64,000 nt of DNA from Paramarasmius palmivorus. Lineage: Eukaryota; Basidiomycota; Agaricomycetes; Agaricales; Marasmiaceae. Of this stretch, positions 1-12,246 are shown one piece after another. How positions within the stretch are numbered: position 1 is the first letter of the stretch; the number at the start of each line of letters is the position of its first letter. Position numbers and translations under genes: made by a program. The stretch covers positions 1 to 64,000 of the forward strand of contig JAYKXP010000027.1 of the NCBI GenBank assembly GCA_037176845.1, read 5' to 3'. Below the pieces are notes generated by a model. It did no database searches. It saw nothing but the letters and a program-made list of their open reading frames with translations, and was not told the DNA's origin.

Positions 1-1049
1 TTGGCATTGTCCGGCATTATGGGCACACCACGTACTAGGCCCGATTTCGCAGACTAGTCTTGGCAACCCTCGCCATTGAACGTCGAGATTTTCAGACGGT
101 GCACCAGCGTCTATCAGCTAGCTCGTAAAGTCGGAATCTATTCGACAAAACCAAGGCTTTGGCTGTGTGTCTGGGGTTGGCGAAATTCCCTCATGGAAGG
201 ATTGTTATCAGATCCTTTTCTAGGGTGGTTTCTTAGCGCCTCCTTCATCGAGAAATGTATTACACATTTGCGACTGAAGCCGAACTTAGTACGTCCACCT
301 CCAACTTCCTCATGCTCCTAAGCTTATTTTGCTCGCCTCAGATAACGGTCACGGTCCAACGGCATGCGGTGGAATCCATAAGCACCATGAAATTTCCCAT
401 CTCATACACACTCAGTCAGAAGTTGGTCCCATTCTTGCTTGGGTACACAGATCCCGTTTTTACTGGAACACAGAAGCTGCCCCTAGCTCATGCGACGCAT
501 TCTCCTCCGAACTATAGTGTCTGCCTGGAACACGAAAAAAAACCTTCGCTAAGCTTGCCTCACTATTGTTAAGATGTCTCCTTGTGTAAGATCTATTGTG
601 CTCACTGGACTAGCCAAAGGTACCAGCGAACAGTTCGCAAAAATCTCCACATGGCGGTTTGACGGAAGGTTAGATAGCTATATGACCAGATTGGAGCGTG
701 AAGTCCCGAAGGATTGTTGGATTACCATATGTGATCTGTAGAGACCATAACCCGAAGTGACTGAGTTGGTTTTTGTACTTTTTTGATAGAAGCTGCTTTA
801 AGCGCAACTATTAACTTTTGAGACACTAAAATCGAACGCCGGAAATCCTAAACTCTTTTTCTCACGCGCTGTGAGTGCTCTTTCTTCGGGGCAGACGTGA
901 AGTATAAACTATGTTCCTCAGGAACCCGTGCCGTGCGTCTAAGCGCACCCCGTGCCAACACTGGAAACCCTCGACGCCCCGTCGGTTTCAACTCATTTTA
1001 CATTTACCAACGTGAGGCTAATATAAAAACCTTTTCAGCACCTTTTTTA
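1..1049. other. no gene recognised
   Basis: Only short overlapping open frames are present on both strands, with no recognisable domain, no consistent splice pattern and no tandem repeats like those that begin just to the right. I see nothing here that I can name. Confidence 0.4.
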
Positions 1050-2840
1050 ATATTATGTTTTGTGAGGGGCATCCCATGGTGGAAATATAAAACTGCAGGG
1101 ACCCGAATCTATATGGGTGAGAGAGACAGCGTGTTCCAGTATCACGATTCCCGAATCCGATATCAGATAGATGACGGAACCAGAATTCTTCTCACCAAGC
1201 CATGCAGTTCCTGAATACTGTTCCTTTCTTTGTGGTATTGAAATTCGCAAGTCTACAGTATCTGGATTCAGCAGAGCGGGAGGGACAGAGGTGTGTACAG
1301 TATTCTGTTTCGATATACCCTTGCTGAGTTCACATTTCGTGCTTTGCAGTAATCCCTTTCGGGTTGCAGTATCAAGGTGTTAGAAACCAGAGATGGTCTA
1401 CAGTATCTGGATTCTGCAGAACGTGAAGGACAGAGGTGCGTATAGTATTCTATTTCGGTATACCCTTGTTGATCTCACATTTCGTGCTTTGCGGTAATAA
1501 GTTTCGGGGCGAAGTATCCAAACTAGAGATGATCTACGGTATCTGGATTCTGCAGAACATGGGGGGACAGAGGTGTGTACAGTATTCTGTTTCGATATAC
1601 CCTTGCTGAGTTCACATTTCGTGCTTTGCAGTAATGCCTTTCGGGTCGCAATATCAAGGTGTTAGAAACCAGAGATGGTCTACAGTATCGGGATTCTGCA
1701 GAACGTGAAGGACAGAGGTGCGTACAGTATTCTATTTCGATATACCCCTGTTCACCTCACGTTTCGCGCTTTGCGGCAATAGGATACTGTCAACCAACAA
1801 TCAGAATGTGCCTATCCATGGTATCTGGATTCAGCAGTACACAAAGTGCTGGGGCCGTACGCTATTCTATTCCTATACCTTCATTCCAAGTCTTAGTTCT
1901 GCCAAAGTTCTGCAGTATTAGGATTCGGCTCCAAATACAAAGAGAATTCAAGAACCACAACACAACGGCATCGTTGCGCTCCAATTCACGCTCCAACCTT
2001 TGGGCTATTAGGATTCGGCTCCAAATATGAAGAGAATCTCAATACCATAAACCAGGAGGAGGCATCTACGGTGAAGTTACGGTGTCTGAGTTCCGCAGAA
2101 TGTGAGCGTCAGAGGTATGTACTGTACTCTATTTCGATACACCTTGCTGTAACATTTCGCACTTTGCGGTAATAGGTTTCAGTCGTGTCGCTTTGGGTTA
2201 TTAAGATTCGGCTCCAAGTACAAAGAGAATTTGAATTCCTCAGACCAGGAGCAAGCTTCGCAACGGTATCTGAGTTACGCAGAATGCCTAGGACATGAGG
2301 TCCATGCCTTGCGCGTGGTATTAAGATTCGGGTTGTTCGTTGAGGTGTGTGTAGTATTCTATTTCCGCAACCTTGTTGATCACACTTTTTACTCGTTGGG
2401 GTATTAGGATTCGGGTCCGTCAATATGAACCATAACTGCTCAAATCCCTGGACCAGAAGGAAGGATTATCTACTCACAGTATGCGGGCTCCGAAGCGCAC
2501 GAGAGGTGGTATGTACAGTATCCTGATTCTCTAGACTTGATGTGCTCAGGTTTCACAGTTTGTGGTAAAGGCATTCTACATTATCTCTCAACGGAATTGG
2601 AAAACTATTGTCAATCTACAAATCATTGACCAACCTACAGAAATGTCAAACTGCCAGGCAGAGGTAAATAACTACCTACAGTAACTCGATTCTGTGGCTG
2701 AGAAACATGACCCCCTGCAGTATAGCATTGCTGGTCTCGGGGTATTGAGTTTCAAGATATCTACGGTATGTGGTATGTTTACACTCGAATATGCGGTATC
2801 TTGTTTCTCGAACCCTCTCAAATCGTGGCAGAATTCAGAT
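1050..2840. repeat. degenerate satellite-like tandem array, left copy
   Basis: The text between about 1230 and 1830 repeats with a monomer of roughly 141 bp: the phrase GTCTACAGTATCTGGATTC or a close variant recurs near 1251, 1392, 1532 and 1677. Alternate monomers are more alike. A stretch of more than 100 bp starting near 1290 recurs almost unchanged near 1573, which gives a higher-order unit of about 283 bp. Diverged copies of the core (ACAGTATTCTATTTCG, TTCTGCAGAA) continue to about 2.84 kb. The short open frames here are accidental. The same motifs occur in inverted orientation at 22.5-24.1 kb. Confidence 0.75.
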
Positions 2841-2923
2841 TCTATACCAACCGGACACTGTTTAGGCTTGTATACCTCTATTATTCAGCCTCCCGGCGCA
2901 ACACCTTTGTCTCCTCAACCATC

Positions 2924-3708
2924 ATGCCACTCCCTTCTCTTCCTAGCCATCGCACCGACCCGATTTTGGCAGTCGGTAACATTTGCAAAGGATGTGATGC
3001 TATTCTTCCAACCCGCGAAAAAAGATGCGGCGGTTGTGAATCAGTAATCTATTGTGTAGGTCCTTTTTCTAAACTACGACGCTGTCTCACTCAGTCCTGT
3101 GCCAGAGCCGTTCCTGCCAACAAAGGGATTGGCCATTACATCGTCAATTTTGCTACCCTCGACTTTCCAACGAGTATCTCCACTCAGTTCCTCATCGACT
3201 TCTGCAGTCCTCCCGAAAGTACATCAACAGGCATCACATGAAGGTTCTTGCCTTTGGTATCCATGGATTCCTCGATATTCTGGACCGCGATCCCAATTTC
3301 TCACCCACGGAGCTTCCTGCTCAATTCGTGGCTCGCTTTCGCGCTCTTTCCCGCCGAATCGTTTGGGTCATTCACCTCCGAGAGAAGCAGAGTGCTTCTC
3401 GAGATGACGTACCCAGCTCGAGCCATGTTTTTTATCAGCTGGGCAGCGGACATGCAATGTCACACGAGGAATACCTAAGGAATTCATTTGATCGTCATGG
3501 ACGTGATACCATCCAACAGCTTCTCAGTGCCAAAGAAGCCGAAAGCGAAGATTCTGCTGGTCTCGTAACCGCGGTTTTTGGCCTTGACCGTGATGGTAAC
3601 ATGCGCACAGGATTCACAGTTACCAAGAACGTCTCCAACCTCTTTGGTCTCCAACGCGGTTTCATCTCAACCCGGTCTGAACTTGATCTTGCGATTTGCG
3701 GGATCTAG
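2924..3708 (+). CDS. MYND-type zinc-finger protein (two exons)
   Basis: Exon 1 is 2924-3055 and exon 2 is 3106-3708, joined by a 50-bp GT..AG intron (3056-3105), giving 244 aa. The join restores a MYND finger that neither exon shows alone. Residues about 20-43 give CKGC, then CGGC and IYC; just after the junction comes SRSCQQRDWPLHRQFC, which has the Cys-Gln, Asp-Trp and His..Cys positions of the family. MYND fingers bind short peptides and usually mediate protein-protein contacts. The rest (about residues 70-244) has no domain I recognise. The protein may extend through a further 3' intron, because the stop falls at the end of an otherwise regular sequence. The next gene is convergent, so the unit stands alone. 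Function beyond the finger is unknown. Confidence 0.72.
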
Positions 3709-3960
3709 CGGCGTCGGTGAGTCTCCTCTTCAACGTAGATCGTGTATCATACTTATGACTTTCCGTACAGTCAACGTTAACATTGGGAATTTTGGATATG
3801 CACGCCTGAGGAGTAACCACGTGTTTAGGTACATATGATAGCAAGCAGTATCAATATATCTAGTACATTCAGACAGATCACATTGGGCTAAATGAACGAG
3901 TTCTTGCTAAAAGTCTAGTGCGTGCTACTAAGAAATACGTTGAAGCCAAGTATGCATCAG

Positions 3961-5134
3961 TTAATGCCCTTCTCCCGACGCTCCTATCATCTCCGCTTCT
4001 CTCTCCTCGTCAGAAAGTCGCCTTGCTTTGATACGGAAGAAGTTCTGCCCGGTCTCAAAGAAGGAGTCGCGTTCACCCTCGCTATATGTGGCTTGGAACG
4101 TCTCCCACCGCCGCATGACCCTCGCCTCTGCTTCAGTCCATAGACACTCATACCGAATGGTGTCGGTGTCGATCCAGACACCTTTGTCGGCAAGTTGCTC
4201 GTATGTCCAACTTCTGGTTGAAATCTCCTCCAGAACCGATTCCCAGTGGTTCCCCTCTGCAGTGCCAGCACGGAAGATGAACACAAACTTGGGATGGAGT
4301 TCGATGGTGTCCAACTTCGGCAGTGGGAACGGAATTGCCATACCCCCCAAATATTCCAGGGCCACGACGTCAACAGAGGGTAAAGTCTTGATATGAGGAA
4401 CAAAATGAACCACCATATGCTCCGAATCGAGGTAGTAGCTGAGATACAGGCGCTTCAGACTTTGGAAAACCCGGAAATCGTGACGCGCCGTGAGCTTCTC
4501 GAAGCTTCCCACCTTCATGTCATAGGTGACACGGAGATTCTCGAGAGATGGCCAGCGGCTGTTGTTGAAGCCTTGCATGGCACGAGCAGTGGAAGAAAAG
4601 AGAACCCAGGATGGTGCTTCCAGTTCCTCGAGTTGGGGAAAGACAATGCCGTCCAATAGATTCTTGAGTTTATCGTACTCGCGCGTGCACAAAACCGTCA
4701 GCGTCCTGAGTTCGCTGGACACATCACGCAAGAGCCCGCGTACACTGTCCATTTCCGATAGGGATAGATAGTGCCGGAAGAGGTAGTCGTAGTCGTAACG
4801 GACTGGGTAGTTGATGTCCATGACTCCTGGTTGTTGGCTGACAAGGAAGCCGAAGCGTACCCATAGCTTCTTAATGTATGGTATATAATTTGGGCTTTCG
4901 GCGAGGGTTCTCCTAAGGCTGAAGAGTGTGGTGTAGGAGGCAAGCGTAATTTCAGAATAGAACAATCGAGTAATGCTAGAAGAAGTCAGCATAGGCCAAA
5001 ATGATTTGCACAGAGACGCACTTTTCTGTTAGATCTGGTTGAACACGCATGACTGCAGCATTTCCCCAACTACCCTCTTGCTTGATGTAGTATTTGAGTA
5101 TCAAGGTCATCACATCTACGGTGAGGACAGGCAT
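3961..5134 (-). CDS. F-box-like protein of Agaricomycete type (two exons)
   Basis: Exon 1 is 5134-5022 and exon 2 is 4975-3961, with a 46-bp intron between (4976-5021); 375 aa. The N-terminus (PVLTVDVMTLILKYY) resembles the start of an F-box. After the splice the protein reads NITRLFYSEITLASYTTL then FSLRRTL, which matches the LYxxITL...LRRTL pattern that follows the F-box in the large basidiomycete F-box-like families. The remaining 300 residues contain Leu-rich stretches of the kind found in divergent leucine-rich repeats. F-box proteins usually recruit substrates to SCF ubiquitin ligases; that role is inferred from the family only. An upstream open frame extends the N-terminus, but the chosen Met lies directly before the F-box-like segment. 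Confidence 0.62.
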
Positions 5135-5439
5135 GTTGAGTAGAGTGCAGAGGACCTTTTTTGCTGCCACGTACCTGGTAACCTTTACACCACCAAACGC
5201 AGACAAACTGTTTGAAGTCTGCAGAATTAAAAGACTGTGACCTGGCTTGAGGCTGACATTCGTTCTGGCGAAAGGAAATACTGCAAATCGGAATATGGTA
5301 GTGGTGGTAGGCAAGCGTGTGAATGTATTACTAATTTTCTGCAACGGGACAATTCGCAACGTTGACCAGTATTTCAGAACTCCATACTACTCCTCCAGGG
5401 TATTTTAATACTGCTATCCAATTGGCATATTCTTACCCC

Positions 5440-8400
5440 TTATTCACCACGTCTCTCGCGCTCCTGCAATGCTCGTATTCTCCGGCGGTTCCACAACGAC
5501 ACGAACACCTTTGTGAACAATATCGCCCGGTTCTGCCGCATGTAGCTGACACCCTTTCGAATCCGACCCATCCCGCTATTGCCACACTCAGCTGCGCTGG
5601 AGTTAACCCTAGAAAGACCGGCATCAACCTCTGAATACGTTGAAAGGAACGATGCCGATGAACATTTGGTATGGCCTTTCGCATGAAATCCATCGACTAG
5701 AAACTGAGTATTCGCAAAGAACTCAGGTTCCCGAACCATGCAATAAGGCTCTAGTGCACATGCGAAGTCATAAATTACACGCCGTGGCGCTTTGGGCCAT
5801 CGTGTCAACAAAGCCGAGAAGACATCATTTCTTCCCTCGCCCTTGGGAATGCAATGAAAGCCGTAACAAATGCTATGAGTGCACCATGCAGCCATAATGC
5901 CACCGGTGAGTCGTCGTTCACCATATGTCGAATAATATTTCGAGCACTTGTCACCCCGCTCACTCTCCTTTTCAGCATGCCTATCTCCCGATAAGAGCGG
6001 ATAGTCAGGCCTCTTCCGAATTTCGGGTAATCCGTAGCAACATCCTGTCTGTGAAACATCAGCGTTGGACTCTGATGTTTCGAAGGATGCTTACCCTCTT
6101 CCAGTCGTCCTGTTTGTCGGAGGTGTGTACAATCTCTGGCAGCGGAGGAAGATTTCCTGACTTTAGACCTTGTAGGACCTCATTTGCTCTTGCCTTCATC
6201 CATACACACACGCCAAGAAGCTCTGTTGGGAATGTTCCGCGATATTTTATCTCAGCCTCAAATACCTTAAGAAGAGCAGGAGTATCCTGCAGGGTCCATG
6301 CCTTTCCTGGTGTCGGTTCTTTCACAAACGCGGTAAGCTTGTCCAACGCCGACGCATTAACCATTTGTAATGCTGACTCCTCAGCTGCTAGCTGCCAGAG
6401 GTATTAGTCTAGTCTGCTTGCGTTGTATTTGCACATACCTGCTCAAACAACGTCACATAACGCAGGGTTACACTAGGATGGACCTGTGCCATGCCGGACC
6501 ATTGGTCTGGAAATACCTTCTCGAACAAGCATGCCAACGGGGGTACCAGCTTTTCAAGCCTAGTGGAGATGTTTCTGTGCCCTTCGGAGTACTCTGTTAT
6601 TGAGAGTACGTCTTCGTTCTCGTCACCTACAACCACATCACCTCTCAGCCTTGCCAGCCTCCGCGTCGCTTGCTTCACCGCTGCAAGCCAACCAACAAAG
6701 ATTTTCCGGAATCCCTTTTCCGACCATATAATCCACTGCGGATTCGGCAGATATCGCCTTCGACGTTGAAGGGCGTCAGAATCGACAATTGTAGGAGGAT
6801 GTAAGCTTTCAGTTACATGTTTTCGACCGAAGCCTAATGTGATTCCGTCAAAGATGACATTTTCGGGTGTGTCACCACACTGGGGGCACTTCAGGTCGTT
6901 CTCCAGGTCTTGTACACTGACATATGCGAACCAAACGGAGCGGAATAAATCTTCTCCGACGAATTCGCATTTACGGCTCTTGTATAGTCTTGACATTGTC
7001 TCGACGAAGGCCGCGAAAGGTGTCTCGCTGGTCGACGATTCACTGCTATAATGGTCGACCAGTTCATGCGTGAACAGGACCGAATTGTTGTAGTTGAAGA
7101 TACCCAAGTCGCGGGTTTCAGGGCCGATATAGCAATGGCGCCGTGGCGGACAATGAGGGCACTGTTGTAGCTCGATCAGGCAAGTGTAATATTGAGTCAA
7201 GGCATAGACTTTACACTCACGTACAACAGTTGGCAGACCTGGCTGGTACTTCGAACGGTGCTTGCATGTAGTACTCGATCGATCTACCGATAGCGAGAGG
7301 ACTTGAGGAGGGATGCCATCCGGAGCTGGCCGTGCATAATGCAGTCGATCACTGGATAGCATTGCCCATTCTGGCGGAAGAATTGGAAGATATGACACCG
7401 CAGATTCGTAGTCAACATTCTCCTCCACTTCAAATCCATATCAGTATCTGCGCGACCACAAACGGCACTGTTTTCCTACCAATATATTGTTCGTTCTGAT
7501 CATGATCACGCGTGCCGTGGCCGGGCAGATCCTTCCCCAGCACATCGCTAAGGAACTTCCTTGCATAGCTGATATGCAGGCAAGAGCTCCGATCTTTGGA
7601 GCATTGCCATTTGCCCTGTCCATCATCTGTACCCTCGTAGGTTACAACTGCTCGAGCATTCAGGCCCCCGGACAGACCCATTACAGAAAAGCGAGTCAAC
7701 CAACTCTCTTCGCTGTATCCTATCATCTCGCGCCAGAACATCACAACACTTCCGTCTGGTTGTTGATGTGAGTCCTATTGATATAGTGAATGCATAACCC
7801 TTACCTCGGAACCACAGATCCTCCTCCTTGAGAAAGTCCTCCTCAAGAAATTCACGAAAATATTGTTCATGAACGCACCGCCTAACACGGGAGGCGCCAT
7901 CAGGGCATAGGCATGTAATATGCACCCCTTCGGTGCTGTACGCCTCAAGGTGATACCAATGATCCTAACTGAGGCTTTAGCATTGCAATAAACCTCGCAG
8001 AACCACACGTACAACTGGTTGATGCCGCGACTCACTCCAGCCTTGCACCACGTGTATATTCCGTCCCACTCGTACAAAACCAGCACACCCTGCCTTTACC
8101 ATCTTGATATAACGTTCGAAAGCTTCATCGGCCTCATTGTCGCCTTCGGTATCCACGATTTCCTCAGTCGCTGGTTCCACTTGCTCAACTACAGGACTTC
8201 TGGGCTCTTCCAAAGGTAGATCGAATACAGAACTATCTCCAAGGTCGTCGAATACCGGAATGTTTGAAAGCATGGATGTATTCCCTTGGCGCGGGGGGCA
8301 TTCCTTCAATGTTTGTCGTTTTCGTGATCCTTTCAGCCTCCTCCCCTCCTTTGGACGTGGTCGCTTTTTGGGGCTGACTAGCTCAATGTCCTGGTCCTCA

Positions 8401-8519
8401 TCAAAACGAAGTCGAGTTGTAATTTGCGATATGGGTTCTGGTGAACGAAGGCGGCTGGGTAATGATGGAGATACAGGGGATGGAAGTCTTCGACGCCCCA
8501 TTCCTAGCTTAGTCATCAA
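5440..8519 (-). CDS. KDZ-related transposase with CxC cysteine clusters
   Basis: Six exons join in frame: 8519-8013, 7964-7805, 7755-7480, 7427-6439, 6391-6095 and 6048-5440 (introns 46-52 bp), giving 945 aa. The N-terminal ~160 residues are charged, with a basic KKRPRPKEG-like stretch. Cysteine clusters of the kind named CxC in KDZ transposases follow: about residues 187-201 (C..C..CVH), 274-283 (CSKDRSSCLHI), 404-407 (CPHC) and 495-498 (CPQC). The C-terminal block carries the expected acidic catalytic positions: Asp in VIYDFACAL (~837), Asp in VDGFHAKGH (~862) and Glu in SSAAECGN (~897). I see no stop or frameshift across the joined exons. One acceptor (intron 3) ends in AAG, and the start Met is chosen as the first in the open frame. 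Terminal inverted repeats were not found by eye. It starts 65 bp from the divergent gene at 8585. Confidence 0.82.
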
Positions 8520-8584
8520 CCTGAAGAAATATAAAATTCAGATTGAAACTGCCACGTCTCTCTCCCTCTCTCGCTCACTCCCGT
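8520..8584. promoter_or_regulatory. short shared intergenic region between divergent starts
   Basis: Only 65 bp separate the chosen start codons of the transposase (-) and the coiled-coil gene (+). The stretch contains a CTCTCTCCCTCTCTCGCTC pyrimidine tract, a common core-promoter feature in basidiomycetes. A shared bidirectional promoter is inferred from the spacing; a longer 5' exon on either side would change this. Confidence 0.4.
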
Positions 8585-10065
8585 ATGACTGCCCCTCGAA
8601 GGTCTCCAAGAAAAGCTCGTGAAAATGCCTCCAAGATCCTACGCAAGGAACGCATATGTCAGAAATGTCCTGGAAAGGGGTATCTACAACGGGAGTGTCC
8701 GGTACACAGCGCAAAGGCGACTCGGGAAAGGAATGCAAAAGAAGTTTGTTTTTCAGTTGATTCACCACTGCTCTAGCTCACTATTATCCAGAAACGTGAC
8801 AAGCTTAATCTCCAAGCCCAGCCTTATACTGCTTCAGCTGCTTCCGACACTGTAGTTGAACCTCACCAGGTAGGATATCCGCGATTTGACAAGATCCCGT
8901 ATTAAACTTCGGAGCAGACAGCAGTCGCGACACCTGAAGATCGTGCTAGTGACCATGACACTCAGCAAGATACGTCGAGTCAACCTTCCTCACCCGCTAC
9001 AGACGGTCCAGTGAATGGTGCAGAAAGGCATGTCGCTGGCGTCACGACACCAAAATCTCATAGCTCACGTCAAACAATTGAGGATTGTGTAAGCTAACTG
9101 TTTATCTTGTCGTCTCTTGTCTCAATATTGCGTAGGACATTGACCCCGTGCTACGGGCACCAGCGGGTATGTCCTCATCTTTGCTGTGTGCTCTATACTG
9201 CTGACTTGTGACTTTTAAGCCTTGAACACTCCTACAATAGACACTGACAATCCCTTCCTGGTCTCAGACTCGTCGCCGTCACCTGGATCTCCATTCAGTG
9301 GAGCCTCAGGGTTGATTCGCTTCGACCAGGATAGTGCCTCAACATCGTCGGGATCTTCCCCCTCGGGAACTCCTAAGAAATCTAAACGCTCCCGTGTTCG
9401 AACTAGCCTCAGGAATCCTGTCTTTGGCATGGTAGAAGGTGTTCAACGGGGGGAAGAGAAATGGAGTATGTACATGATTAGCCGACCCTATCAAAGCGTA
9501 AGCTGATATTCCCACAGACATTCCGCGAGTACACGCACTCAAACCCCAGCTATCCACTGTGGAAAAGATCCACAAGCGCTATGACGAGAAGCTCAGCGCA
9601 ATACTGTGTCGTGTGAGTCCACTTATGACATTTGTCTTTCATTATCTCATCATCACTCAGTGCGAGGAGCTGGCCTCGGAGACGGGTGCTTGGCTCTATA
9701 TCTCGGCCCAGGTTCCAACTAGAGGTGTAGATCTGGTTCATTATGCCTCGAAACGTTTTCGCAAAGAAGCCCCAGATGCACTGGATAGGGTGTACAACCT
9801 GAACCTGGAGGTTGTGCAGGCGCTCGTCAACTCCAAGCGTAGGGATGTACTGCAAGCAGAAATGGAGTTGGCTCGTGCTCGTGCCGCCGAGGAAGCAGCA
9901 AAGGCCACTGAAGCAACTTTACGAGCTGACATGCAGTCCTTGGCCCGCGCGAATGAGGAAAAAGACAAGCTCATTACAAATTTACGCACTCTCCTTGGTC
10001 CTAGTATACTTTCTCAATTAGGCCCTGTTTCGACTGACAATGTCACCTCTGTCACTTCCTCATAA
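8585..10065 (+). CDS. coiled-coil protein with N-terminal Cys/His motif (seven exons)
   Basis: Exons are 8585-8743, 8792-8869, 8918-9088, 9136-9166, 9220-9465, 9518-9612 and 9661-10065. All phases agree and give 394 aa. Residues about 20-40 hold ICQKCPGKGYLQRECPVH, a CxxC...CxxH arrangement that could bind zinc. The middle is Ser/Pro/Thr-rich and ends in a basic patch (TPKKSKRSRVRTS). The C-terminal ~130 residues form an Ala/Glu/Arg-rich coiled coil (AEMELARARAAEEAAKA) followed by a Ser/Thr tail. I do not recognise the family. The head-to-head arrangement with the KDZ transposase suggests a gene carried by, or co-regulated with, that element. It is convergent with the next gene, 108 bp apart. 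Confidence 0.68.
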
Positions 10066-10173
10066 TCATACATCGAACAATCAAATAGATGCTAATACAT
10101 TTCATGGTCAAGTGGATGTGTAATACAAATGTGTGCGTTTTCGAAAGCAATAAGACAAGGAATTCGGCCAATG

Positions 10174-10847
10174 CTACCGCAATGGTGCTGATTCTCGACG
10201 TTGTGTTCCACGAATAAGGTGTAAATTGTCCTTTTGGCGAAGTAACTGTCTTGCCAATGAAATTAGAGTATGGGGAGCATCGGGCTCTGAGGACTGACCC
10301 TCAAAAGAACTCATGAGCTGGGTTGTGCGAGAGTTGAAATCTTCTAGGTCTTGTATTGTCCTCTTCATATTGGAGATGAGCTCCGTCACATCCAGTGACA
10401 TATCCCTGAAAAAGGCGTCAGTAACAAACCAAGCTCTACATGTCACTCGCACTCACCCGCCGACACCTTCTACGCCCTCTACGCCCTCTATGCCCTCTAC
10501 GTCTTCAACGTCTTCGACACCCTCAACACTCTCTGCACCAGAACTTCTGCTTCGATACTTGGGCGGAAATATGTCTTTCTCGGTATCACTGCTCTCCCTA
10601 AGCAAGTTCCAGCAACTTCAGAATGCCTAATTGCTAGTTTGGGTTATGCTGCACTCACTGTTTCTCTTGTCGTTTACGACGCATTCGTGCCCGAGCCCTT
10701 TGCCTTATCTGGTCCGGATGGCTAGAGAAATTGTTTTTGTCAGGCTTCAGCTCACAGTACAGCAGAAATACAAGTGGCTCACCTCTTCCGGTACTTAGCG
10801 ACTGCAATTCGATTGGCAGCACGCCGTTCTTCCGCTGTCCTAGCCAT
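10174..10847 (-). CDS. small basic/coiled-coil protein with YRxxHxxxIRxRARxRM motif (four exons)
   Basis: Exons 10847-10783, 10721-10659, 10597-10457 and 10405-10174 join in phase to 166 aa. The N-terminus reads EERRAANRIAVAKYRKSH then PDQIRQRARARMRRKR, a highly basic helix reminiscent of a bZIP basic region but without a clean leucine heptad directly after it. A Glu-Gly-Val repeat run follows (EGVEDVEDVEGIEGVEGV), and the C-terminal ~75 residues can form a coiled coil. DNA binding is plausible but inferred. The gene at 12247 carries a related AARYREKN...EKERERR stretch at its C-terminus, which ties the two together. The acidic repeat run comes from a short tandem repeat in the DNA at about 10468-10530. 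Confidence 0.62.
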
Positions 10848-12121
10848 GGTTGGACGTAGAGGTCAAGAATTGGAGTTGATTAGTCAGCATGTGGCCGACA
10901 AAAGGGGCAGTCGAGACGATAGGGGACTACCTTGAACATCGTTAAGAGGAGTATGTACTCTTAACGAAGAGACCCTGGCAGTAGTGCCAACAAGATAAAT
11001 AACTGAAGATATTGAGGATCATACATAATAAAAAGCAAGTGCACAACTGCAGTCACGGTGCAGCTGAATCCGAATTCGTTGAGCCACCCGACTCGTTAGA
11101 AATTTCTATGCATATAGCAGACAGCTAATCCTCTAATGATCAACATACAACTGACTGTTCTGTAACGGACAATGCTTGATTTGAGATCCCCAAACAGGAG
11201 CCTGTAGTATGACTTATGATCATGTCTCCAAGTTCGAGAGCCGGCGCATGAAGTCTATTCAGAATATGAAGATAGTCCTTGCTATGATTTATACTCAGAT
11301 TTTCTAGCATCCAGGAGAGAAATTTATGTGAGAAAACGAGAGGGAGAATGAGTCTATTGAATATACGACATCAGAAGCACCTTTCACTTACCCAGTAGCG
11401 CTCGGGTAGCACTCGCCGATAGCACTCTTCATTCAATAGCACTACAGGGGGCAAGATACTACCAGCTCCCGCATTCCATGAGCATCTTGACTGAATCATC
11501 AAGAGGTGATAAGAACACACTCGAGAGTTGTTTTATATCGTTCAGCAACGTTCTTCAGTATTTGGTCGAATATATCGTCGAGCACGGGCGCATATTGTTG
11601 GCATATTGTCTACAATCTTCAAGTTCGTATCCGATATAATATATTTTTCAGTTCAGATATGCTGTGAACTTTGTGATCAGGAACGGTCATTGCAGGTAAT
11701 TCAAAAGTTCAAGATTCCCGTAAGCAGGTACTCATACAATGATATTCATTCATCGACCATTGGCTTCGAATTGCATTGACAAGTCTCAAGTTCCTTTAGT
11801 GCTAATCTACACGAACTGAGTCAATTCTCGAGCATGAACCTCAATGTGATTATAATCCAATGTTGCAAACCGCTATCTTGCTGAATATTGACGATCTATT
11901 TGCTGGGTTCTCCTGTGATCACAATGAAGTTCATACTGGGTATCGATTGCTGACTTCCAGCTTCAGTTGAGTTATAATTGCGCTAGGTGGTTGGACAAGT
12001 CAAGGGTGGTTTAAATGTGCCATTCATCGACTAGTGGTAGTTTTGGAATATGTTATTTTCCAGAATGACAAGATCAGACCGTGGATAACATGAAGATTCA
12101 GGATAAAGGGTGTTTGATATT
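10848..12121. other. AT-rich intergenic region
   Basis: About 1.27 kb with stops in every frame and no conserved splice pattern. One 83-codon frame (11528-11779) has no recognisable content. I see no RNA gene or repeat array. Confidence 0.4.
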
Positions 12122-12122
12122 G

Positions 12123-12203
12123 ATATCACCACGCCAGCCAATATCACCACGCTTGAGCGCCCAATATCACCACGCCATAAACGCCCAATATCATCGCCAC
12201 GCT
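12123..12203 (+). repeat. short tandem repeat upstream of coiled-coil gene
   Basis: The unit CAATATCACCACGC, with variable 4-10 bp spacers, occurs four times in about 80 bp and ends roughly 45 bp before the start codon at 12247. The position suggests 5' UTR or promoter. Confidence 0.6.
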
Positions 12204-12246
12204 AAGGAAGCGCCGGATATCTATCTCTTCAGGCGCGTTCAGAATC

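Noticed and set aside
1659..2030. 123-codon plus-strand frame inside the left array
   Set aside because: It is made of repeated satellite monomers and is not kept open between monomer copies.
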